Source: Roseovarius pacificus (GTDB taxonomy: Bacteria > Pseudomonadota > Alphaproteobacteria > Rhodobacterales > Rhodobacteraceae). Taken from it: a DNA stretch of 64,000 bases. The notes under the pieces are model-generated. The model was not told the DNA's origin and did no database searches. It saw nothing but the letters and a program-made list of their open reading frames with translations. Shown piece after piece: positions 37,363 through 46,426 of the stretch (position 1 is the first letter of the stretch; each line of letters opens with the position of its first letter). Made by a program: the position numbers and the translations under genes. The stretch spans positions 1 to 64,000 of the forward strand of contig NZ_FRBR01000010.1 in assembly GCF_900142665.1 (NCBI RefSeq). The letters run 5' to 3'.

Positions 37363-37398
37363 GCCCGTCCTTTCATCTTTCCAAAAATACTCAAATCC

Positions 37399-38592
37399 TC
37401 AGGCCAGCGCCTGCGCGATCCGCTCGGCCAGCCGGGCGGCCACGTCCGATTTCGACATGCGCGGCCAATCCTCGGCCCCCGCATCGCTGATCAGGGTAAT
37501 ATCGTTTTCCGCACCGCCCATGATGCCCGTTTCATGGCTGACATCATTGGCGACGATCCAGTCACATCCCTTGCGCGCACACTTGGCGGTGGCGTTTTCG
37601 ATGACGTGATCGGTTTCGGCTGCAAACCCCACCACAAGGTCCGGACGCCCCTGTTCCATCTGGCTGACAGTCGCCAGGATATCGGGGTTCTCGGCGAACT
37701 CCAGCACCGGCAGCCCACCCTTGGTTTTCTTGATCTTCGAACTGCTGGCACTCGCCACGCGCCAATCGGCCACGGCGGCGGCGAATACTGCCGCATCTGC
37801 GGGTAGCACCCCCTGTACGGCCTCCAGCATCTGTTGCGCGGTCTCCACCTTCACCACGGTGACCCCTTCGGGCGGGGCCACATCGGCGGGCCCGGTGACG
37901 AAAATCACCTCAGCCCCGAGCACCGCGAGAGCGCGGGCAATCGCCGTGCCCTGCGCCCCCGAGGACCGGTTGGCGATATAGCGCACAGGGTCGATGGGCT
38001 CGTACGTCGGCCCCGAGGTCACGACAATACGCTTACCTCTCAGCGGACCGTCCGACAGGGCGGCATCAATGGCGGTGACGATCTCAAGGGGTTCCGCCAT
38101 GCGCCCCGGTCCGTGTTCTCCACAGGCCATATCGCCCTCGGCCGGGCCGACAAACCCGATACCGTCGCCCTTCAAGGTGGTGATATTGCGCTGCGTTGCG
38201 GGGTGCTGCCACATGCGCACATTCATCGCGGGCGCAATCAGAACCGGCGTATCGGTGGCCAACAGAAGGGTCGAGGCCAGATCATCGGCATGGCCCTGCG
38301 CCATCTTGGCCATCAGGTCTGCCGTGGCCGGGGCCACGACAATCAGATCGGCACTCCGGCTCAGTTCGATATGGCCCATTTCGGCCTCGTCCGTCAGGTC
38401 GAACAGGTCGCGGAACACCTTGTTTCCGGCTAGTGCAGACACTGACAGCGGCGTGACGAATTCCTCGCCCGCGCGGGTCAGGACCGGGGTCACCTGTGCA
38501 CCACGCTCGCGCAGACGGCGGATCAGGTCCAGCGCCTTGAAGGCCGCGATACCGCCGCCGATGATCAAAAGGATGCGTTTGGATGCCAGCAT
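37399..38592 (-). CDS. coaBC: Bifunctional phosphopantothenoylcysteine decarboxylase / synthetase
   Basis: Two successive steps of coenzyme A synthesis. The 397-residue fusion (Dfp) has an N-terminal FMN decarboxylase domain (HIELSRSAD, PAMNVRMW, catalytic MACGEHGPGRM) and a C-terminal CTP-dependent synthetase domain (VTSGPTYEPIDPVRYIANRS). Full length. It lies 63 bases after chaN, followed by dut. Confidence 0.97.
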   Translation of the reverse strand: MLASKRILLIIGGGIAAFKALDLIRRLRERGAQVTPVLTRAGEEFVTPLSVSALAGNKVFRDLFDLTDEAEMGHIELSRSADLIVVAPATADLMAKMAQGHADDLASTLLLATDTPVLIAPAMNVRMWQHPATQRNITTLKGDGIGFVGPAEGDMACGEHGPGRMAEPLEIVTAIDAALSDGPLRGKRIVVTSGPTYEPIDPVRYIANRSSGAQGTAIARALAVLGAEVIFVTGPADVAPPEGVTVVKVETAQQMLEAVQGVLPADAAVFAAAVADWRVASASSSKIKKTKGGLPVLEFAENPDILATVSQMEQGRPDLVVGFAAETDHVIENATAKCARKGCDWIVANDVSHETGIMGGAENDITLISDAGAEDWPRMSKSDVAARLAERIAQALA

Positions 38593-38655
38593 GGCGCTTT
38601 CCTTGTCAGAACCGCGCCGACACTAGGCCCTGCCCCGCGGGCTGGCAAGGGTGGC

Positions 38656-39435
38656 TCAGCCGCTTCCCTTGAAGGCGGCGCAGGGATCTTCGCGCTCTAC
38701 CGCCGGGGCCGGACGTATCTCGTCATACTCACCCGCCAACGGCGCATCGTCTTCGCTCTGGCCGATCACCCGCAGTTCCAGATCGGGAGCGACCCGTTCC
38801 AGATAAGACGGCGCCCCCCAATCCTTGCGGGCATGGCCATTGCCGGTAATCAGCACCACCGGTCCGCCCGTATCCTGCATGGCCTGCACTACGGCGTGCG
38901 CCAGTTCCGCATCCCGCAGCCGCTGGATGGCAACCATGCCCGGCAGCATTTCTTGCGGCAGGGCATCGCAATGCGCGACCATCTGCATCGCTTCTCGCGC
39001 GCTTTGTTGCGCCTCCGGCAAGGGGGCAGTCAGCCCATAGGTCTCGGCATCCCCGGAAAACGATGCCGCGATCCCATCGCCGAACGCGGCACGCGCCACG
39101 TCGCGCGGCACCTGAGCACCGTAAATCCGCGCCTCGGGGGCGGCAGCGATAATCGGGTAATACATCGAAAAATCCGGCCAGCCGGAATTCGCCCAATCCA
39201 ATGCCTTGGCCAAAGCCACCGGATCGCCGCGATTGTCCGGCGTGATCGCATCGGCTTGCCCGGAGGTCAGCATCTCGAACACAAGCGCCTTGGGCGCGAC
39301 CTCGCGCACGATTTCGGCCTGCACCCGATGATGGGCGGGGTTGTCATGGACCTCACCCACAACCACCACATCCTGCGCCAAAGCGGCAGACGAGGCGACC
39401 CCGATTGTGAATATGGCGGCGTGGAACAGCTTCAT
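38656..39435 (-). CDS. ChaN-family exported protein
   Basis: A 259-residue protein of the ChaN/heme-uptake-associated family. An N-terminal signal peptide ends near AALA-Q with no lipobox, so it is predicted periplasmic rather than a lipoprotein, unlike Campylobacter ChaN. Family motifs are VVVGEVHDNPAHH near the start of the mature part and ITGNGHARKDWG near the end, both with histidines that could contact heme or iron. It overlaps rpoH by four bases. Confidence 0.82.
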   Translation of the reverse strand: MKLFHAAIFTIGVASSAALAQDVVVVGEVHDNPAHHRVQAEIVREVAPKALVFEMLTSGQADAITPDNRGDPVALAKALDWANSGWPDFSMYYPIIAAAPEARIYGAQVPRDVARAAFGDGIAASFSGDAETYGLTAPLPEAQQSAREAMQMVAHCDALPQEMLPGMVAIQRLRDAELAHAVVQAMQDTGGPVVLITGNGHARKDWGAPSYLERVAPDLELRVIGQSEDDAPLAGEYDEIRPAPAVEREDPCAAFKGSG

Positions 39436-40310
39436 GCCAACAAGTTCTGCACCTCGTCGCCATGACGTTCAAGATGTTTGCGCATCTTTTGAAAGGCCGC
39501 CGCTTCCAACTGCCGCACCCTTTCTTTCGACAGGTTCAGTTCCTGCCCCAAAGACTCCAGCGTCCGAGGCCCCTCGCGCAGCTTGCGTTCATGCACGATG
39601 AACCTTTCGCGGTCGTTCAGATCGCCCATGGCATCATCCAGCCACCCGCGCAATGCCGACAGGTCATGGTCCTGCTCGACCAGTTCATCCCCTCGCGGCC
39701 CGTCATCCTCGATCGTTTCGATCCACTCGCGGCCTTCGTCTTCGACCGATTGCGTGGCGTTCAATGAAAAATCGGAGCCTGCTAAACGTCCTTGCATCAT
39801 CTCGACATCGCGCAAGGGCACACCGACCTCGTGCGCGATCAGTTCACGCATCTGATGACCGTCCAGGTCCTGCCCCATGGTCATCGCGTCGCGTTCGATC
39901 CGGGCCTGAACCCGGCGCATGTTGAAGAACAGCGATTTCTGGCTGCTGGTCGATCCCGTCCGCACCATCGACCAGTTGCGCATCACGTAATCCTGAATCG
40001 ACGCCTTGATCCACCAAACCGCATAGGTCGAAAACCGCACGCCACGATCCGGATCGAACTTGTCCGCCGCTTTCATCAGGCCCAATCCGGCCTCCTGGAT
40101 CAGGTCGTTCATCGGCGCGCCATAGCGGCGGTACTTGCTTGCCATGGAAATCGCCAGCCTCATGTAAGCGGTCGTGAGCCGGTGCAACGCCTGTTCGTCT
40201 CGCTCGTCACGCCATGCATAGGCCAGTTTCAGTTCGGTCTCGGCATCCAGCAGTTCCGCATTCATTGCCCTGCGCGACATGCTGTTCCTTTGCGATTCGT
40301 CCTGCGGCAT
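39432..40310 (-). CDS. rpoH: Alternative heat-shock sigma factor, RpoHII type
   Basis: Sigma-32 family factor directing heat- and oxidative-stress genes. The 292-residue protein has region 2 (LIQEAGLGLMKAADKFDP, FSTYAVWWIKASI), the RpoH box (about QKSLFFNMRR) and region 4 (SKERVRQLEAAAFQKM). The stretch MRNWSMVRTGSTSSQK resembles the RpoHII subgroup of Rhodobacter rather than RpoHI, from memory. The ATG at 40310 has GGGAGG upstream. It heads a six-gene operon and lies behind an RpoE-like promoter. Confidence 0.9.
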   Translation of the reverse strand: MPQDESQRNSMSRRAMNAELLDAETELKLAYAWRDERDEQALHRLTTAYMRLAISMASKYRRYGAPMNDLIQEAGLGLMKAADKFDPDRGVRFSTYAVWWIKASIQDYVMRNWSMVRTGSTSSQKSLFFNMRRVQARIERDAMTMGQDLDGHQMRELIAHEVGVPLRDVEMMQGRLAGSDFSLNATQSVEDEGREWIETIEDDGPRGDELVEQDHDLSALRGWLDDAMGDLNDRERFIVHERKLREGPRTLESLGQELNLSKERVRQLEAAAFQKMRKHLERHGDEVQNLLA

Positions 40311-40363
40311 GTACCCTCCCGACCTGTCGGTCCGTTTTTGTTCCTTTCTAGGCACTTCGCCAA

Positions 40364-40393
40364 GTGATACGCAGGCCGGACGAAACCGGATCA
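40364..40393 (-). promoter_or_regulatory. RpoE-like promoter of rpoH
   Basis: On the minus strand TGATCC (40393-40388) is followed after exactly 18 bases by TATCAC (40369-40364), 54 bases before the rpoH start. TGATCC with an 18-base spacer is the layout described for RpoE-dependent, singlet-oxygen-induced promoters in Rhodobacter, including rpoHII. Confidence 0.65.
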
Positions 40394-40409
40394 ATCAAAG
40401 GCGCAAAAG

Positions 40410-40931
40410 ATGCTTCCCGAACTCACCCTTGTGATTGGTGGCGCGGCCTCGGGTAAATCCACCTTCGCCGAGTCTCTGGTTGTTCAATCCGGGCAAAATC
40501 GCGTTTATCTTGCCACCGCACAGGCATTCGACGAAGAAATGCAGGCCAAGGTCGCCCGGCATCGCCAGATGCGCGGTGATGGCTGGCAGACCATCGAGGC
40601 ACCGCTTGATCCGGGTTCTGCCCTGCATGACATCGCTGCCGATCAGGTCGTTTTGCTGGATTGCGCCACGATGTGGCTCAGCAATCATTTGCTGGCCGAA
40701 TCCGATTTGGAACAGGCACGAGATACCCTGCTGGCCGGTCTTGCCGGCTGCCCCGCCCCAGTCATCGTCGTATCAAACGAGGTGGGCCTCTCCGTCGTCC
40801 CGGAAAACCCGCTTGCCCGCCGTTTTCGCGAGGCACAGGGCCGCCTCAATCAAACCCTCGCCGCGCGTGCCGGGCTGGTCGTCAACGTCGTTGCAGGCTT
40901 GCCGCAGGTGCTCAAGGGGCATCTGCCATGA
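40410..40931 (+). CDS. cobP: Adenosylcobinamide kinase / guanylyltransferase
   Basis: Bifunctional CobU/CobP enzyme that phosphorylates adenosylcobinamide and adds GMP in late cobalamin synthesis or salvage. A 173-residue protein with P-loop VIGGAASGKSTFAESL at the start and the nucleotide motif LDCATMWLSNHLL. Divergent from rpoH. It overlaps the next gene by ATGA; that partner is a phosphatase of the type acting near the same pathway step. Confidence 0.93.
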   Translation: MLPELTLVIGGAASGKSTFAESLVVQSGQNRVYLATAQAFDEEMQAKVARHRQMRGDGWQTIEAPLDPGSALHDIAADQVVLLDCATMWLSNHLLAESDLEQARDTLLAGLAGCPAPVIVVSNEVGLSVVPENPLARRFREAQGRLNQTLAARAGLVVNVVAGLPQVLKGHLP

Positions 40932-41500
40932 GCCGCATCTTCTGGGTGCGTCATGGGCCAACGCATGCGAAATCCATGGTCGGCTGGTCGAACCTGCCTG
41001 CCGACCTGAGCGACACCGCACAACTGGCCCGGCTCGATGCCCACCTGCCCAAAGATGCGCTGATCGTCTCGTCCGACCTGAAACGCGCCACGGCCACCGC
41101 CGACGCCATCACCGGGCACCGCACCCGCCTGCCTCATGATCGCGATCTGCGCGAAATTCATTTTGGTGCGTGGGAGTTGAAGGCATTCGATACCGTGCCA
41201 AACCCCGACCACCTGCGCGCTTTCTGGGACAACCCCGGCGATCTCTGCGCACCTGAAGGCGAAAGCTGGAACCAGATCACGGCGCGCGTCAACCGCGCGG
41301 TTTCCCGGCTGCGCATGGCCCATCCCGGCCGCGATATCATCGCCGTCGCCCATTTCGGCGCGATCCTGACACAGGTGCAACAGGCCCTTGGGGTTACCGC
41401 CTACGAGGCGTTCGCGCACCGGATCGAAAACCTGTCGGTCACCGAACTGCACTGGCAGGACGATGGTTGGCGGGCAGCGACCATCAACCACCTGCCCTGA
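40928..41500 (+). CDS. Histidine phosphatase, possibly CobC (alpha-ribazole phosphatase)
   Basis: A 190-residue phosphoglycerate-mutase-type phosphatase with the catalytic motif FWVRHGPTHAK at the N terminus and a second histidine in VAHFGAIL. Overlap with cobP suggests that it removes phosphate from alpha-ribazole phosphate (CobC function), but the family is broad and the role is inferred from position only. I chose the ATG at 40928 because the longer frame upstream is antisense to, or out of frame with, cobP. Confidence 0.8.
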   Translation: MSRIFWVRHGPTHAKSMVGWSNLPADLSDTAQLARLDAHLPKDALIVSSDLKRATATADAITGHRTRLPHDRDLREIHFGAWELKAFDTVPNPDHLRAFWDNPGDLCAPEGESWNQITARVNRAVSRLRMAHPGRDIIAVAHFGAILTQVQQALGVTAYEAFAHRIENLSVTELHWQDDGWRAATINHLP

Positions 41501-41634
41501 GAGCGCCCCCTCATTCCCGAAATACTTGGTGGGCAAAGGAGTCTCGACCGAGCAGAGCCCCGGCATTACCAAGACCCCCACCTTCACCGGCATGATATTA
41601 ACGCTTCCTCAACCAACCACACGCTATCCAAGAG

Positions 41635-41654
41635 TTAACCAAGTTTAACCAAGG
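41635..41654 (+). promoter_or_regulatory. Tandem TTAACC repeats before yifB, possible CtrA-like site
   Basis: A 10-base unit occurs twice in tandem (TTAACCAAGT, 41635-41644; TTAACCAAGG, 41645-41654), 11 bases before the yifB start. A third TTAAC lies at about 41598. CtrA full sites are TTAA-N7-TTAA; here the spacing is six, so the match is imperfect. The rest of the 165-base gap (41501-41665) shows nothing else clear. Confidence 0.4.
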
Positions 41655-41665
41655 ATTGCCCGCCA

Positions 41666-43180
41666 ATGGTCGCCCGCGCCTATACCGTCGCCTTCGAGGG
41701 CGTCACGGCCCGTCAGGTCGAGGTGCAATGCGCCATCACCCCCGGCATTCCGGCCTTCTCGCTTGTGGGCCTGCCCGACAAAGCCGTATCCGAAGCCCGC
41801 GACAGGGTGCGCACCGCGCTCAACTCCATGGCTATCGCCTTGCCCTCCAAACGGATCACCATCAACCTGAGCCCCGCTGACCTGCCCAAGGAAGGCAGCC
41901 ATTTCGACCTGCCGATCGCCTTGGCCCTGCTGGCCGCGCTTGAAATCATCCCCACCGATGCTGTCGAAGGCACCTGTTCCCTGGGCGAGTTGTCGCTCGA
42001 CGGTTCCCTGATCCCGGTGCTCGGCGCCCTGCCTGCGGCCATGGCCGCCGCCGAGGAAGATCGCACGCTCCTGTGCCCCAAGGCGTCAGGGGCCGAGGCG
42101 GCCTGGGTTGGCGCGACACAGGTCATCAGCGCCGCCAGCCTCGCCGACGTGGTGCGTCATTATACCGGCCAATCGCCATTGCCCCCCGCTGAGCCGGGTG
42201 AAGTGACCTCCGACAGTTCGGGCCGCGACCTGCTGGATGTCAAGGGACAGGAACGTGCCAAACGGGCACTGGAGATCGCCGCCGCCGGGCGGCACCACCT
42301 GATGATGGTCGGCACGCCCGGATCGGGAAAATCCATGCTGGCCGCGCGTCTGCCCGGCATTCTGCCTCCGCTGACCGCGCCCGAAGCCTTGGAAACCTCG
42401 ATGATCCATTCGCTGGCCGGCCTGCTGGACGAGGGCGGCATCAACCGCACCCGCCCGTTTCGCGAACCGCACCACACCGCCAGCATGGCCGCCATCGTCG
42501 GGGGCGGGCGGCGCGCGTCGCCGGGTGAAATCAGCCTCGCCCATAACGGCGTGCTGTTCATGGACGAGTTTCCCGAATTTTCCCGCACCGTGCTGGAAAC
42601 CCTGCGCCAACCGATCGAAACCGGTGAGGTGATGATCGCCCGCGCAAACGCCCATGTGAAATACCCCTGCCGCTTCATGCTGGTGGCTGCGGCCAATCCC
42701 TGCAAATGCGGTTACCTGTCCGACCCCAACCGCGCCTGCAGCCGCGCCCCCGCCTGTGGCGAGGATTACATGGGCCGCATTTCGGGGCCGCTGATGGATC
42801 GTTTCGACCTGCGCGTCGAGGTCCCCCCGGTGGCCTTTACCGATCTCGATCTGCCAACCTCGGGCGACAGTTCCGCCATCGTGGCCGAACGAGTGGCCGC
42901 CGCCCGCACCCTACAGGCCGCACGCTTCGAAACACAAGACGGCATACGGCTCAACGCCGATGCCGAGGGCAAGGTTCTGGAACAGATCGCCACCCCCGAC
43001 AACGAAGGACGCACACTTATCAACAAGGTGGCCGAGCGTTTTGGCCTGTCCGCACGGGGATATCATCGCGTGTTGCGCGTCGCCCGCACCATAGCCGATC
43101 TGGAAGGGTCAGACGATGTACGCCGCCCGCATGTCGCCGAAGCCGTCAGCTATCGCCTGAGCTTTGCCGCAGACGGCTGA
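41666..43180 (+). CDS. comM: YifB/ComM-type AAA+ ATPase
   Basis: A magnesium-chelatase-like AAA+ protein; homologous ComM is a helicase for branch migration in natural transformation. The 504 residues comprise an N-terminal lon-protease-like domain (~1-170), Walker A GTPGSGKSMLAAR near 220, Walker B LFMDEF, and a C-terminal helical domain with a zinc-type cysteine cluster (CKCGY, CSRAPACGEDY). Full length. Its last 35 bases overlap the convergent hydrolase gene. A competence role is inferred from the family. Confidence 0.94.
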   Translation: MVARAYTVAFEGVTARQVEVQCAITPGIPAFSLVGLPDKAVSEARDRVRTALNSMAIALPSKRITINLSPADLPKEGSHFDLPIALALLAALEIIPTDAVEGTCSLGELSLDGSLIPVLGALPAAMAAAEEDRTLLCPKASGAEAAWVGATQVISAASLADVVRHYTGQSPLPPAEPGEVTSDSSGRDLLDVKGQERAKRALEIAAAGRHHLMMVGTPGSGKSMLAARLPGILPPLTAPEALETSMIHSLAGLLDEGGINRTRPFREPHHTASMAAIVGGGRRASPGEISLAHNGVLFMDEFPEFSRTVLETLRQPIETGEVMIARANAHVKYPCRFMLVAAANPCKCGYLSDPNRACSRAPACGEDYMGRISGPLMDRFDLRVEVPPVAFTDLDLPTSGDSSAIVAERVAAARTLQAARFETQDGIRLNADAEGKVLEQIATPDNEGRTLINKVAERFGLSARGYHRVLRVARTIADLEGSDDVRRPHVAEAVSYRLSFAADG

Positions 43181-44054
43181 TCCAGCCCGCCAGACGGGTC
43201 AATGTCTCACCCGCCTCGGGCAAGAGCACAGGGCCGAAAACCGGCCAGACATGCGGCAGGTCGTGTTTGATCTCCTCGGTTACGTCAACGCCCTGCTCGC
43301 GCAGCCGCGCGGCCATGCGCCGCGTGTCGTCCAGCAGGATTTCGGTATCCCCCGCAGCCATCCATACGGGCGGTGCACCGCGCATCTGTGCAAACAGCGG
43401 CGAGGCACGGGGATCGCGCGGGCTGACACCCTGCAAATACATATCCCCCAACTCCCCGGCGCGTTTCGCCGGCAACATCGCATCGGCCTGCCTGTTGGCG
43501 ACCATGCTGTCCCCGGAATAGGTCATGTCGGTCAACGGCGAAAAACAGAACACACCGGCAGGACGGCGCAAACCGTGTTTCAGGATCTCCCCCAGCAGGG
43601 CCAAAGCCAGCCCCCCACCCGCGCTGTCACCGCCCAGGATCACCTCGCGCTGCGCGCTCAATTCGATATAGACAGCCAGCGCATCTTCCAATGCCGCCGG
43701 AAAGACATGCTCGGGCGCCAGCCTGTAGTCCGGCAGGACGGCGGGCAGCCTCGTTATTCCCGACAACCGCGCCACCATTGCCCGGTGCGTGCGCGGCGAG
43801 CCGAACACATAACCCCCGCCATGCAGATAAAGAATGATCGGGCCTTCATCGCCAACACCCGGCCCATAGGCCCAGGTGACCGGCACCCCGTCCATCCGGG
43901 CGTCGACAAACCGACTGCCACGTGGGGCGCGAAACCAGAAACGCGCCTTGCGCTCGAACGCCTCCCGCAATTCCATGGGGTCCGTGGCCCGTGCCAGATG
44001 GCGCTTTTCGGTCAGTCGCAAAACGACGTTCAGAATACCCCGCCGCAGGCTCAC
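43146..44054 (-). CDS. Alpha/beta hydrolase, HSL-type esterase
   Basis: A 302-residue hydrolase of the hormone-sensitive-lipase family (PF07859). The oxyanion motif HGGGYVFG lies near residue 80, the nucleophile in GDSAGGG near 145, and the acid and histidine in [10 protein letters not shown] and LPHVWPVF. All triad residues are present. Probable esterase; the substrate is unknown. Its 3' end overlaps yifB by 35 bases on the opposite strand, and its start overlaps the gshB end by four bases. Confidence 0.88.
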   Translation of the reverse strand: MSLRRGILNVVLRLTEKRHLARATDPMELREAFERKARFWFRAPRGSRFVDARMDGVPVTWAYGPGVGDEGPIILYLHGGGYVFGSPRTHRAMVARLSGITRLPAVLPDYRLAPEHVFPAALEDALAVYIELSAQREVILGGDSAGGGLALALLGEILKHGLRRPAGVFCFSPLTDMTYSGDSMVANRQADAMLPAKRAGELGDMYLQGVSPRDPRASPLFAQMRGAPPVWMAAGDTEILLDDTRRMAARLREQGVDVTEEIKHDLPHVWPVFGPVLLPEAGETLTRLAGWISRLRQSSGDS

Positions 44055-44986
44055 CCGCGCCTGGCCTCGATGGCGTCCCAGATCATGGCGGCCACATTGA
44101 TGTCGTCGAACCGCTCGAGTTCCTGAATGCCGGTGGGCGAGGTCACGTTGATCTCGGTCAGGTAATCACCGATCACGTCGATGCCCACGAACACCTGCCC
44201 CTTTTCACGCAACAACGGCCCAATGGCGGCACATATTTCCCGATCCCGGTCACTCAGCGCGATTTTCTCGGGGCGCCCCCCCACATGCATGTTCGAACGC
44301 GTCTCACCCTGCGCCGGAACCCGGTTGATCGCGCCCGCCGGCTCCCCGTCCACAAGGATCACGCGTTTGTCGCCATTCTTGATCTCGGGCAGGTATTTCT
44401 GAACGATCAGCGGCTCGCGGCTGAACCCGGTGAACAGTTCATGCAATGAACTCAGGTTCCGGTCCGAGGCCGGCAGGTGGAACACCCCGGCGCCCCCGTT
44501 GCCGTAAAGCGGCTTGAGGATCACATCGCCATGCCGATCCTTGAAGGCGCGGATCGTCGCGAGATCGCGCGCAATGGCGGTCGGCGGCATCAGGTCGGGG
44601 AAATCGAGGATCAGCAGCTTTTCAGGAAAGTTCCGCACCCAAAAGGGATCGTTGACCACCAATGTTCCGGGCATCACCCGTTGCAACAAATGTGTGGTGG
44701 TGATGTAGAACATGTCGAAGGGCGGATCCTGACGCAGCCAGACGACATCGTAATCGGCCAGGTCCACCTCGACCTCGTCGTCCAGTTGAAAATGATCCCC
44801 CTCGACCCGCTGCACCTTCAGCGGCCAGCCCCGCGCCACGACCCGCCCTTCGATATAAGCCAGACGGTCGGGCGTATAGTAAAACAGTTCATGCCCCCGC
44901 GCCTGAGCCTCTTCGGCCAGACGAAACGTACTGTCGGCATTGATGTCGATCGGCCCGATCGGGTCCATCTGAAAGGCGATTTTCAT
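44051..44986 (-). CDS. gshB: Glutathione synthetase
   Basis: Joins gamma-glutamylcysteine and glycine to make glutathione, using ATP. The 311-residue ATP-grasp enzyme shows the family start [16 protein letters not shown]-binding [17 protein letters not shown] and the C-terminal [15 protein letters not shown] chose the ATG at 44986 (AGGGGAC upstream). It is followed by an esterase and preceded by yraN-rsmI on the same strand. Confidence 0.97.
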   Translation of the reverse strand: MKIAFQMDPIGPIDINADSTFRLAEEAQARGHELFYYTPDRLAYIEGRVVARGWPLKVQRVEGDHFQLDDEVEVDLADYDVVWLRQDPPFDMFYITTTHLLQRVMPGTLVVNDPFWVRNFPEKLLILDFPDLMPPTAIARDLATIRAFKDRHGDVILKPLYGNGGAGVFHLPASDRNLSSLHELFTGFSREPLIVQKYLPEIKNGDKRVILVDGEPAGAINRVPAQGETRSNMHVGGRPEKIALSDRDREICAAIGPLLREKGQVFVGIDVIGDYLTEINVTSPTGIQELERFDDINVAAMIWDAIEARRG

Positions 44987-45046
44987 GGCCGTCCCCTGCA
45001 ATCATGTTTCCGGTCTTACATGGAACATGGGGCGCGCGAGCGCAAA

Positions 45047-45463
45047 TCAGAAATGGCCAAACGCGTTTTCAATGATCTCCGCCCGTCCGGTTTCATCCAC
45101 CACGGCCAGATCGAACCGTACCTCGGCCAATTGCCCCGCTGGCACATTCGCAAGGTACTCTGCCGCTGCACCATGAATGCGCTGTATCTGCGTCGGGCGC
45201 AGCCGCGCCATGGCCGTGTCGAAATCACGGGCTTTCTTGACCTCGCAAAAGACGATCTCTGCCGCATCCTGGAGGATCATGTCAATTTCGCCGCTCTGGC
45301 CCCGCCAACGCATTTCCAGCAAATCGGCCCCACGCGCATCATATGCCCCGGCAACGATCTTTTCCGCCGCCATGCCCGACAGGTAAGCCCGCTTGCCACG
45401 TTCGCGCCGCGCAGTTTTGCAAACACCCTGCGCATGTTCCGGCAAATCAATCATTTGCATCAT
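45047..45463 (-). CDS. YraN family endonuclease-like protein (UPF0102)
   Basis: A 138-residue protein of the YraN family, a restriction-endonuclease-like fold of unproven function. The conserved core is EIDMILQDAAEIVFCEVK, matching the E/D-ExK active-site pattern, preceded by a basic helix. It overlaps the rsmI stop by four bases; rsmI-yraN adjacency is common across proteobacteria. Confidence 0.87.
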   Translation of the reverse strand: MMQMIDLPEHAQGVCKTARRERGKRAYLSGMAAEKIVAGAYDARGADLLEMRWRGQSGEIDMILQDAAEIVFCEVKKARDFDTAMARLRPTQIQRIHGAAAEYLANVPAGQLAEVRFDLAVVDETGRAEIIENAFGHF

Positions 45464-46341
45464 CTGTCGCCCTCCTTCGAGCGTTGGGCATCGAGGTCCA
45501 GCGCACGCTGATAGACCTGCCGCCGCTTCAACCCCAAATCCTCCGAGACCTTGTCCGCCGCATCGCGCACCGACAGCCCCTGTAGTGCCTCATTCAACGC
45601 AGAATCTAAATCCACTTCCCGAATATTTGGTAAATGCCCGCGGTCGATCAGCACGACGATCTCGCCTTTCAGAGTCCGTTCAGCACATGTCGCGGCCAAC
45701 TCGTCCAGCGTTCCGCGCAAGACCTCTTCGAATTTCTTGGTCAGTTCCCGGCACACCGCCGCCCGTCGCGCGCCCCCCAGTACCTGCGCGGCGTCGCGCA
45801 ACATGGCGGCGATACGTTTGGGTGATTCGTAGAAGATCAGCGTTCCGGGCACCTCGGCCAGCTCTTGCAGGGCGGTTTTCCGCCGCCCTGCGGTATTGGG
45901 CAGAAACCCCGCGAAAAAGAACCGATCGGTCGGCAATCCGGCCAGGGTCAGCGCGGTAATCGCTGCCGACGGTCCAGGGGCGGAAATCAGCGTATGCCCC
46001 TCTGCCACCGCGGCGCGCGCCAGATCGTATCCCGGATCGGCCACCATCGGCGTACCCGCCTCCGACGCATAGACAACCGATTTGCCTGCCTCCAACGCCT
46101 GTATCAGGCGCGGACGCACGCGATCGCCATTATGGTCGTGATAGGCGATCAGCGGTCGCTCGCCCAAGGCAATCCCGTGAATATCCAGCAATTTCCGCAG
46201 GCTGCGCGTGTCTTCGGCGGCGATCACATCGGCCGACGCCAGAATGTCCAGCGTCCGCAACGTGATGTCGCGGGCCGTGCCGATGGGCGTGGCGATCAGG
46301 TACAGGCCCGGCGCCAGATTCTGCTGTTTGGGATTCACCAC
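45460..46341 (-). CDS. rsmI: 16S rRNA (cytidine-1402-2'-O)-methyltransferase
   Basis: Methylates the 2'-hydroxyl of C1402 in the ribosomal decoding centre. The 293-residue tetrapyrrole-methylase-fold protein has LYLIATPIG at the N terminus, VIAAEDTRSLRKLL, AGTPMVADPGYDL (SAM loop) and FYESPKRIAAML. Full length. It is divergent from the LpoA-like lipoprotein gene, the same neighbourhood as in enterobacteria. Confidence 0.96.
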   Translation of the reverse strand: MVNPKQQNLAPGLYLIATPIGTARDITLRTLDILASADVIAAEDTRSLRKLLDIHGIALGERPLIAYHDHNGDRVRPRLIQALEAGKSVVYASEAGTPMVADPGYDLARAAVAEGHTLISAPGPSAAITALTLAGLPTDRFFFAGFLPNTAGRRKTALQELAEVPGTLIFYESPKRIAAMLRDAAQVLGGARRAAVCRELTKKFEEVLRGTLDELAATCAERTLKGEIVVLIDRGHLPNIREVDLDSALNEALQGLSVRDAADKVSEDLGLKRRQVYQRALDLDAQRSKEGDR

Positions 46342-46426
46342 TGGACCCGCCTCGCATGACGTTTATTATCGGCCCCGAAACCGGAACAGGCTCAGACCCG
46401 TCCGCAATCAGGGAGTAGACGTACCC

